Assembly (NCBI GenBank): GCA_035548055.1
Contig: DASZTL010000084.1
Span: 1-26,908, forward strand
Length of the DNA stretch: 26,908 nt
Origin: DASZTV01 sp035548055
GTDB taxonomy: Bacteria > Actinomycetota > Actinomycetes > JAFAQI01
Direction of reading: 5' to 3'
In this document: positions 1-5,934 of the stretch, piece by piece
How positions within the stretch are numbered: the stretch's first letter is position 1
Layout of the letters: each line of letters begins with the position of its first letter
The notes under the pieces: generated by a model
Database searches by the model: none
What the model was told of the DNA's origin: nothing
Seen by the model: only the letters and a program-made list of their open reading frames with translations
Translations under genes and position numbers: made by a program

Positions 1-870
1 GAGTACATCGGCGGGGTCGAGCACGCGATCCTGCACCTGCTGTACTCGCGCTTCTTCACCAAGGCGCTGCACGACATGGGCCTGCTGACGTTCACCGAGC
101 CGTTCACCCGCCTGACCAACCAGGGCCAGGTGATCATGAACCGCTCGGCGATGTCGAAGTCGAAGGGCAACCTGGTCAACCTCCAGGCGGAGCTGGCCAA
201 GTACGGCCCCGACGCGGTGCGCGTCACGATGCTGTTCGCCGGGCCCCCCGAGGACGACATCGACTGGGCGGACGTCTCGCCAACCGGTGCGGTGAAGTGG
301 CTGGCGCGGGTCTGGCGGTTGTGTCAGGACATCGGCAGCGCTGGTGTCGGCACCGACCCCGCGACGGGTGACCCGGAGCTCCGCGCCCCAGTGCACAAGC
401 TGATCGCCGACGCGACGACGCAGACCGAGTCGAAGCGCTTCAACGTCACGATCGCGCGGCTGATGGAGCTGACGTCGTTGCTGCGCAAGGCGGTCGACGG
501 CGGCGCGCTGGACACGCCGGCAAAGACCGTCGCTGCCCGCGAGGGTGCGGAGGCACTGGCTTGCATGCTGTCGGTGTTCGCGCCGTTCACCGCGGAGGAG
601 ATCTGGTCGCTGCTGGGCCGCGACGCGTCCGTCGTCTTCGCCGGCTGGCCGTCGTATGACGAGAAGCTGCTCGTGGAGGACACCGTCACCTGTGTCGTCC
701 AGGTTGCGGGCAAGGTTCGTGACCGGCTGACGGTCCCCGTCGACATCGCCGAGGACGCGCTGCGCGAGCAGGCGCTGGCCACCGAGGGCGTCGCGAGAGC
801 GCTGGAAGGTCGGGGAGTTCGAACCGTGATCGTGCGGGCGCCGAAGCTGGTCAACGTCGTACCGGAGTAG
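1..870 (+). CDS. leuS: Leucyl-tRNA synthetase, C-terminal part (5' end outside window)
   Basis: This is the last 289 residues of a class I aminoacyl-tRNA synthetase, which charges tRNA-Leu with leucine in the cytoplasm. The frame is open from base 1. It begins with the LeuRS-type stretch EYIGGVEHAILHLLYSRF, followed by the ATP-binding signature as AMSKSKGN (codons near 145-171; the usual KMSKS has Ala in the first position). A helical anticodon-binding domain follows (roughly partial residues 95-220), then a short C-terminal domain ending VVQVAGKVRDRLTVP...VNVVPE, typical of bacterial LeuRS. The stop is TAG at 868-870. The N-terminal catalytic and editing parts lie upstream. The gene marks the left edge of conserved backbone. 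The next backbone gene, comEA, starts only at 8694, so the space between is accessory. Confidence 0.97.
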   Translation, partial: EYIGGVEHAILHLLYSRFFTKALHDMGLLTFTEPFTRLTNQGQVIMNRSAMSKSKGNLVNLQAELAKYGPDAVRVTMLFAGPPEDDIDWADVSPTGAVKWLARVWRLCQDIGSAGVGTDPATGDPELRAPVHKLIADATTQTESKRFNVTIARLMELTSLLRKAVDGGALDTPAKTVAAREGAEALACMLSVFAPFTAEEIWSLLGRDASVVFAGWPSYDEKLLVEDTVTCVVQVAGKVRDRLTVPVDIAEDALREQALATEGVARALEGRGVRTVIVRAPKLVNVVPE

Positions 871-904
871 GTCGTACCGCATCCGTCGGGCTCGAGTAGG
901 TCTG

Positions 905-1000
905 CGGGCTCACCAGTGAGCGCGGCGATCGGGTCGCGTGTCAGGAATGTGACCGTGGTCGGGTCGTAGTAAGCGGGAGCGTAGGTACCCACAGGAAACT
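905..1000 (-). pseudogene. RHS-core remnant
   Basis: Read on the minus strand, about 906-989 encodes GTYAPAYYDPTTVTFLTRDP followed by IAALTGEP. This matches the end of an RHS repeat-associated core (RARYYDPATAQFLTRDPIE in the large RHS gene of this window). The DNA also aligns with about 3305-3400; both share GGGTCGTAGTA and similar flanks. There is no start signal, no upstream YD repeats, and no frame continuing into a toxin domain: beyond the GEP residues the frame runs into antisense of leuS. This is a scrap of a second RHS gene, in the same orientation as the intact one. It may be left from a duplication, a deletion, or cassette turnover. Confidence 0.75.
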
Positions 1001-1029
1001 GTTGGTGGTTGCGAAGTTCAGCCATCATG

Positions 1030-1047
1030 CGTACAGTTTTCTGTACA
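1030..1047 (+). promoter_or_regulatory. Putative YefM/YoeB operator (paired TGTACA-type sites)
   Basis: A perfect inverted repeat GTACAG-TTTT-CTGTAC lies at 1031-1046, just before the antitoxin Shine-Dalgarno sequence (AGGAGG, 1047-1052). It contains hexamers CGTACA (1030-1035) and TGTACA (1042-1047) with centres 12 bp apart. Adjacent TGTACA-core palindromes about 12 bp apart are the known YefM-YoeB operator design in E. coli, as I recall it. Binding would block transcription or translation of the operon, giving autorepression. The match is seen in sequence; the function is inferred. Confidence 0.7.
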
Positions 1048-1058
1048 GGAGGCGGTCA

Positions 1059-1316
1059 ATGAGGACGATGAGCTACACCGAGTCGCGGGCCCGTTACGCG
1101 GAGGTTCTCGACAGCGTGGCAGAGGATCGCGAAGAGGTGGTCATCACCCGCGCAGGCCACCCGTCGGTGGTGATCGTCTCCCTCGAGGACTTCGAGTCGT
1201 TGCGGGAGACGGCCTACCTGATGCGCTCACCAGCCAACGCCCGGCGTCTGCTCGACGCAATGGAACGACTCGAGGCCGGAGCTGGCGTGGCCCACGACCT
1301 CATCGACACCGACTGA
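1059..1316 (+). CDS. yefM: Type II antitoxin, YefM/Phd family
   Basis: An 85-residue protein beginning MRTMSYTESRARYAEVLDSV. The N-terminal half is a Phd/YefM DNA-binding fold: SYTESRARYAEVL, then VVITRAGHPSVVIVSLEDFESL. The C-terminal half (RETAYLMRSPANARRLLDAM) is the flexible segment that wraps the toxin. It neutralises YoeB and, alone or in complex with toxin, represses its own operon. ATG at 1059 is chosen because a strong AGGAGG lies six bases upstream. A longer GTG frame from 1002 would run through the operator and adds unrelated residues. The stop TGA is two bases before the toxin start, so the genes are translationally coupled, antitoxin first. Confidence 0.93.
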   Translation: MRTMSYTESRARYAEVLDSVAEDREEVVITRAGHPSVVIVSLEDFESLRETAYLMRSPANARRLLDAMERLEAGAGVAHDLIDTD

Positions 1317-1318
1317 GG

Positions 1319-1579
1319 GTGCTTCTGGCTTGGGATGCCAACGCATGGGAGGACTACCTGTGGTGGCAGACCCAGGACCGCAAGGTCCTCAAGCGCATCA
1401 ACCAACTGATCCAGGACATCCAGCGCCACGGCAACGAAGGCATCGGCAAACCCGAGCCGCTCAAGCACGACTTCGCCGGCTACTGGTCACGGCGGATCAC
1501 CGACGAGCACCGCCTGGTCTACAAGCTTACCGACACCGAGGTGCGCATCGCGGCGTGCCGCTACCACTACGGCCGCTGA
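1319..1579 (+). CDS. yoeB: Type II toxin, YoeB family mRNA interferase
   Basis: An 86-residue RelE-superfamily ribosome-dependent endoribonuclease that cuts mRNA in the ribosomal A site. Length and numbering match E. coli YoeB closely. Glu46 (in GKPEPLK), Arg65 (in TDEHRLVY), His83 and Tyr84 (in CRYHYGR) sit at the positions of the known catalytic residues, so the toxin looks active. The start is GTG at 1319, two bases after the antitoxin stop and without a separate ribosome-binding site, as expected for coupling. The operon sits between an RHS scrap and a possible mobile-element gene fragment, so it is probably mobile cargo that persists by addiction. Confidence 0.95.
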   Translation: MLLAWDANAWEDYLWWQTQDRKVLKRINQLIQDIQRHGNEGIGKPEPLKHDFAGYWSRRITDEHRLVYKLTDTEVRIAACRYHYGR

Positions 1580-1582
1580 CCC

Positions 1583-1678
1583 TGGGTTGTCGACGATCGG
1601 CTGGCTGCGGTCGTCGGTGCGCGGCTTAGGAGCCGTGCACATGATGGTCGCGTCCGTCGTGTCCACGATTGCTCTCAT
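1583..1678 (-). pseudogene. Possible truncated gene of an actinomycete integrative element (SCO3933-like N-terminus)
   Basis: On the minus strand an ATG at 1678, preceded by GAAGGGA at a suitable distance, opens a frame beginning MRAIVDTTDATIMCTAPKPR and continuing to IVDNPG. After that the frame is only antisense of yoeB. The start resembles, from memory, the small SCO3933-family regulatory proteins carried by actinomycete integrative conjugative elements, which are about 100 residues. The likeness ends at about base 1583, almost at the yoeB stop, suggesting that arrival of the toxin-antitoxin pair or a deletion removed the 3' part. The family call rests on recalled likeness only. Confidence 0.3.
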
Positions 1679-2111
1679 TGGTTCGATCCCTTCGAGTTGG
1701 GAGCCGGCACGGCGCGGAGCCCCTCGTTCTTGGTTATGGCGGGGCAGGCATCGACGTGGCACAGCCAGGTCGGGACGACACAGAACGGCGCGACGAAGAA
1801 CGGCCGGTGCAGACGAAGGTCGATGCTCAGGTCATTCGCTATGGCGGGCTCACCCGCCTAGTGGCCCAGCGCGCCGCGCCAAGTCCACCGCTAGGACCAC
1901 GGAATCAGACATCGGCCCGCGTCAGAGAGCCAGAGTCGAGGACCGTCCGCAACCCAGACGGGGACGCCGAGACCTCCAACAGAGACGGCGCGCTGCGCTC
2001 AGCCGCTCCGCGCGCCGCCAGCCATCACACGGACTCGGACCGCGGCCTCGTTCAGTCGCTCAAGACAGCGCGCCGCGGACAAACTCTCAGTACAGATCTC
2101 AAGACGGGCGG
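1679..2111. other. Gene-poor stretch
   Basis: No convincing gene on either strand. The open frames here are Arg/Ser/Pro-rich, lack good ribosome-binding sites and resemble no family I know. One tight inverted repeat is present: GGCGGG-CTCA-CCCGCC at 1843-1858, without a following T run. The stretch may be decayed mobile-element DNA or the upstream region of the truncated reverse gene at 1583-1678. Confidence 0.5.
1843..1858. repeat. Small perfect stem-loop
   Basis: Six-base perfect arms GGCGGG and CCCGCC around a CTCA loop. It could be a hairpin or a protein site in the leader of the truncated reverse gene at 1583-1678. No T run follows on either strand, so a classical terminator is unlikely. 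Confidence 0.4.
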
Positions 2112-2696
2112 TTACTGGTCGGATGCGGCTGGCGGTTGAGTATGCCTCTTTCTGACCAAATGGGTGCTCGATGCCATCAAGCCTGTCGCCGCGGCCGCCC
2201 CGAAGAAGCGAATTGAGTCGCGGGACGAGCTCGCGGCCAAGGCAAGTGCAATAGCCACCACCCCGAATATGGCGGTGAGCACAACCAGCGAATGCTCGGT
2301 CGTACGAAGCATGCGCATCTGTCGGCGCGCCTGAATCTCCTCGGGCGGCGCCATGGCAGGCGGGCTGGCGTCAATGCCAGTTAGTTGATCTTCTAGCACC
2401 GACGCCGCGAGCCTGATTCTGCGATCCTCCGCAACGCTGACGGGCACACCAATGAACGTCAAAGAGGCAACTAAGTAGATCGCGCCCGGGGTGGTCCCGA
2501 TGGAGGCCCACAGTCCGAGGGTTGGGATCGCGATCGCGACGCGCGCACCGTTCAGGCGCCTGCTATTGATGTTCTGCTTGCTAAAGCCAGGGACGAGCCA
2601 GACCCCCGGGGTTTGCCTGGCCGCGGCGGCGAACGCCGCGTCGCTCACCTGGGGCCCAAAGATCCGCTCCTTAAGGCCATTCCCGCGGACTGGCAT
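2112..2696 (-). CDS. Multi-pass membrane protein downstream of RHS (candidate immunity protein)
   Basis: A 194-residue protein of no family I recognise. The first 45 residues are soluble. Hydrophobic segments follow at about 51-68, 70-88, 135-157 and 162-180, giving probably four membrane helices. A charged region at about 90-130 (EDRRIRL...EEIQARRQMRM) separates the two pairs. The ATG at 2696 has a good Shine-Dalgarno sequence (GAGGGGAG) five bases upstream. The gene starts 20 bases after the RHS stop on the same strand, the position where RHS and other polymorphic toxins carry their immunity gene. A membrane immunity protein would fit the hydrophobic RHS tail, which could act on membranes. 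The gene's existence is well supported; the immunity role is inferred from position and topology alone. Confidence 0.75.
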   Translation of the reverse strand: MPVRGNGLKERIFGPQVSDAAFAAAARQTPGVWLVPGFSKQNINSRRLNGARVAIAIPTLGLWASIGTTPGAIYLVASLTFIGVPVSVAEDRRIRLAASVLEDQLTGIDASPPAMAPPEEIQARRQMRMLRTTEHSLVVLTAIFGVVAIALALAASSSRDSIRFFGAAAATGLMASSTHLVRKRHTQPPAASDQ

Positions 2697-2716
2697 ATGG
2701 CTCCCCTCTGACGCCG

Positions 2717-3256
2717 CTACGCAGGGGCGGGACTGTCGGCGGTGAGGAGCAGGCCAGCGTAGACGGCCGCTCGGAGCGGAGGATCGGGTACGAGCGCACC
2801 CAAGGTGTTGACGATCGCCGACGCCTCGGCGTCGGACAAACTCGCAGTCTGAAGGTACGTGCCCGCGCCGGCGAGGGCTCCTGCGGCGGCAGCGAGAAGC
2901 AGCTTCTGCGGCCCGGGAAAGTACGCCGCCGCGAAGCCAACCCCGATCGAAACGATCTTAAGCGCCCCGCCCAGCGCGCTCGCAATTCCGCCGAATCCTC
3001 GCGCCGCTTCCTGGTCTTGTTCGTTCAACGCTTGGTTGAACGCGGCAAAGGCAGCTACCTCCGCCTGTCGTTGAAGAATGAGGCCAAGTTGCGACCCGTA
3101 CTGGCAAGCCCCAATCTGGCCGTGTTCCACGAGGGCGTCGAGCTGATAAAGGCCGATGAAACCCGCCGGGAGATCAGGCATCATGACGCCTGTGTCAGTA
3201 ACGATCAGTCCGGCAGTTACGGCAGCTTCCCGTGCCGTGGCCAAGTCTTCACTGTC
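2717..3256 (-). other. RHS C-terminal tail: candidate membrane-active toxin domain
   Basis: These are the last 179 residues of the RHS protein, after DLTGL. About 85 polar residues come first, then two Gly/Ala-rich hydrophobic stretches: FGGIASALGGALKIVSIG running on to VGFAAAYF (about tail residues 88-113), and QKLLLAAAAGALAGAGTYLQ (117-136). An amphipathic end follows (SDAEASAIVNTLGALV...). No nuclease, deaminase or ADP-ribosyl transferase motif is visible. A helical hairpin of this kind would suit membrane insertion. The junction reads DLTGL rather than the usual DPxGL, so autocleavage may differ or be lost. Toxicity is inference. Confidence 0.4.
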
Positions 3257-5866
3257 CAGCCCTGTCAGATCGACAGCATCTAGCGGGTCGTCGCCAGCGT
3301 ATTGGTAGGCCCTTCCGGAAATCATCTCGATCGGATCGCGCGTGAGGAACTGCGCCGTCGCAGGGTCGTAGTAGCGGGCTCGTAGGTAGTACAGGCCGGT
3401 GGTGTCTTGGTATTGGCCGGCCCAGCGAAGCGGGGTGTCCGCGGTGCCGGTGTGGGTGGTGAGGTTGCCGTAGGGGTCGTAGTCGTAGGTGGCGTCGACG
3501 TGTCCTTGGGGGTTGGTGAGCAGCCGGGTGCTTCCGAGCTGGTCGTGACCGAAGAACTCGACTGCGGGTTGGGGGCGCAGCGTGAGGAGGACGGTTTGAA
3601 GTTGGGAGCTTTGGCTGAAGGTCGAGGTCTTTTCCCCGGTGGGGCCGTCCGCCGCCACGGGTGTGTCGGCGAGCGCGGAGGCGGTCAGCAGCGTGCTGGG
3701 GGATGACACGAGCGTCATGCCCGTCGGGGTTGTCCACGATCCACCCAGCAGGCTGTTCGCCTCGCTGTCGGCCACGACCAGTTCCTCGCCGGCGGTGGCA
3801 TCGACGGATGGCGCTGCGACGGTCTTGGCGCCGTTGACCCCGGCGTGAGTGGTGGCGTCGATCGGGTCGGTGGGGTCGACGCCGCGGTAGACGGCGGCGA
3901 TCACGGTCTTGGTGTGGATCGGAATCAGTCCGAAGGTGACGGTCGCGGAGTGTTCGCCGCCGGTCGCGGTCCGCCGGAAGACCGTCGTCTGCTCCTGAGC
4001 TCCCGCTGTCGTGAACGTGCCGACCTTCACATAGCCCGACGACTCGGGGGACTCGCCGTCCACGCCGTCGACGGCGAGCAGGATCTGGTCGCCCGCCTGC
4101 GCGGTGGGGAAGGTCACTGTCACGCTGGTCCACAGTCCGCTGGCCGAGCCTGCGCCGACCCGGGTGATCGAGGTCGGCCCGGCGATCTGCTCGATCGGGA
4201 GGTCGTCGGGGCCGTAGAGGTAGCTCGTCGCGCCGTCGGTGAGCAGCAACGGTGTGGAACCGGTCACGGTGTCCCACACCTGCGCGCTCGTTGCCGCGCC
4301 GACGGTCCTCGCGGCCCGTAACCCGTCACCGTTGTAGGTGTAGGTCGCCGGGCCGGCGGGACCCCCGTCATCGACGCTGGTCAGCCGGTTGCCCTGGTCG
4401 TAGCCGTACGTCGTGGTCGTGGTGCCGTCGGACTCGCGGGTCCGATCCCCTCGGGCGTTGCTGGTGTAGTCAACAGTCGGTCCACCCGGCGCGGTCGCCG
4501 TGAGCAGTTGATCGGCAGCGTCGAACGTCTGCGTCGTGCCATCAGCAAGTCCGGTCGGGTTATCTGCCGCGTCGTAGCCGTACTCGCCGCTGGACGAGCT
4601 CGTGAGCCGGTTTAGCGAGTCATAGCCGTACGTCTCGTCGGGCTGGTCCACCTCACCGGTTACTGTCGACGCGGTGAGCTGCCCGTCGGGGCTTCGCGTG
4701 TAGGCATCAGCAAACAGCGTTGACCCGCCGACGGTGTCGGCGATCGACGCCGTGCGCCCGGCGCGGTCGTAGTCGGTGTCCTCGCTGACCCCGTTCGGAT
4801 AGTCGATCGCGCGGAGATCACCGTCCGCGGCGTAGCCGAACCTGGTCGCGCGCCCGTTCCAGTCCGTCACCGTGACCATCCGTCCGGCCGGGTCATAGCC
4901 CCGTGTGATCACCTGCCCGTTCGGGTAGGTAATCGCGGTCACCTCACCATCGATGTCGTAGCCGTAGCCGACCGTCTCACCGGCCCCGTCGACCAACGAG
5001 GTGAGCCAGCCCGCCTCGTTGTAGGAGTAATGACTCGTTCCGGTGCCGTCCGTCATCGAGACTCGCCGGCCAGCAGCGTCATAGGCGTACCCGACGGCAG
5101 CCGTCGTGGCGTCGCTGTAGGCGACACTGACCAACTCGTTGTCCGCGTCGTAGCCGTACGTCGTCGTCTGGCCATCGGCGTCGGTCATCGCGGTCAGGTT
5201 TCCCGCATCGTCGTAGCGGTAGGAGGTCACCCTGCCCAACGGGTCACTCGCAGACACCAAACGGCCCAACGGGTCGTAGGCGTAGCTCGTCGTCGCACCC
5301 GACGCGTCAGTCCGGGCCTCGATCAGCCCCCCGGCGTCGTAGGCCGTCGAGGCCACCGTTCCGTCCGCCCGTGTCAGCTTCGTGCGCTCGCGATCTGCGT
5401 CATAGGCATAAGTCGTGACATGGCCATCAGGGTCCGTCGAGGACACCAGGTCACCGTCGAGGTCATACGCCTCACGACTTACGCGCCCCAGTGGATCCGT
5501 CGTCGCGGTCAGCCGGCCATCAGCGTCGTAGGCATACGTTGTCGTGAAGTCCGAGGCATCTGCCCCGTCTACCTCACCACGAGGGCTCACGCTGCTCGTC
5601 AACTCCCCGACAACGTTGTACGACCGTGCAGCGATATCGCCGTCCGCATCCGTGGCCAAAGTCAGGTTGCCATAGGAGTCATAGCTGTAAGAGGTTGTGT
5701 TGCCCCGCGGGTCGGTTACGGAGGTGACATCGTCCGGGTGATCAGGGTCGTTGCGGTGGTATGTCGTCGTCGCCGTACGCGTTCCATCGACCGGCGTCGA
5801 TCTGCTCAGCAGGTTGCCCGCGGCATCGTAGGTGTTCGTGGTCGTGACCCCCGTGGGATCCGTCAC
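2717..5866 (-). CDS. RHS/YD-repeat secreted protein, C-terminal part (separated by frameshift)
   Basis: Residues 1-1049 counted from the first ATG of this frame (5866); homologous coding continues upstream to about 5956. The layout is: tandem YD repeats (about residues 1-560, units like YDAAGNLTxxTDADG); a non-repeat beta-rich insert of about 200 residues (about 3565-4180) with GLWTSVTVTFPTAQAGDQIL and similar strands; an RHS core at residues 769-870 (GHDQLGSTRLLTN ... RARYYDPATAQFLTRDPIE ... DAVDLTGL); and a 179-residue tail. YD repeats form a large hollow beta shell that encloses the tail. The protein belongs with the 5935-8355 frame: restoring one base gives a single chain of about 1879 residues. 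A membrane protein gene follows 20 bases after the stop. Confidence 0.9.
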   Translation of the reverse strand: MTDPTGVTTTNTYDAAGNLLSRSTPVDGTRTATTTYHRNDPDHPDDVTSVTDPRGNTTSYSYDSYGNLTLATDADGDIAARSYNVVGELTSSVSPRGEVDGADASDFTTTYAYDADGRLTATTDPLGRVSREAYDLDGDLVSSTDPDGHVTTYAYDADRERTKLTRADGTVASTAYDAGGLIEARTDASGATTSYAYDPLGRLVSASDPLGRVTSYRYDDAGNLTAMTDADGQTTTYGYDADNELVSVAYSDATTAAVGYAYDAAGRRVSMTDGTGTSHYSYNEAGWLTSLVDGAGETVGYGYDIDGEVTAITYPNGQVITRGYDPAGRMVTVTDWNGRATRFGYAADGDLRAIDYPNGVSEDTDYDRAGRTASIADTVGGSTLFADAYTRSPDGQLTASTVTGEVDQPDETYGYDSLNRLTSSSSGEYGYDAADNPTGLADGTTQTFDAADQLLTATAPGGPTVDYTSNARGDRTRESDGTTTTTYGYDQGNRLTSVDDGGPAGPATYTYNGDGLRAARTVGAATSAQVWDTVTGSTPLLLTDGATSYLYGPDDLPIEQIAGPTSITRVGAGSASGLWTSVTVTFPTAQAGDQILLAVDGVDGESPESSGYVKVGTFTTAGAQEQTTVFRRTATGGEHSATVTFGLIPIHTKTVIAAVYRGVDPTDPIDATTHAGVNGAKTVAAPSVDATAGEELVVADSEANSLLGGSWTTPTGMTLVSSPSTLLTASALADTPVAADGPTGEKTSTFSQSSQLQTVLLTLRPQPAVEFFGHDQLGSTRLLTNPQGHVDATYDYDPYGNLTTHTGTADTPLRWAGQYQDTTGLYYLRARYYDPATAQFLTRDPIEMISGRAYQYAGDDPLDAVDLTGLDSEDLATAREAAVTAGLIVTDTGVMMPDLPAGFIGLYQLDALVEHGQIGACQYGSQLGLILQRQAEVAAFAAFNQALNEQDQEAARGFGGIASALGGALKIVSIGVGFAAAYFPGPQKLLLAAAAGALAGAGTYLQTASLSDAEASAIVNTLGALVPDPPLRAAVYAGLLLTADSPAPA

Positions 5867-5934
5867 CGTGAGCGGCTCGTCGAGGCGGTTGTAGGTGGCG
5901 GTCGTGACTCGACCCAGTGCGTCGACGATCCGCG

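Noticed and set aside
324..1028. Minus-strand 234-codon frame over leuS as a gene
   Set aside because: Only its first 40 codons (906-989) resemble an RHS core; the rest is antisense of leuS.
1587..2216. Plus-strand frames of 156 and 209 codons in the gene-poor stretch
   Set aside because: Arg/Ser/Pro-rich composition, no ribosome-binding site, and they overlap each other in different frames.
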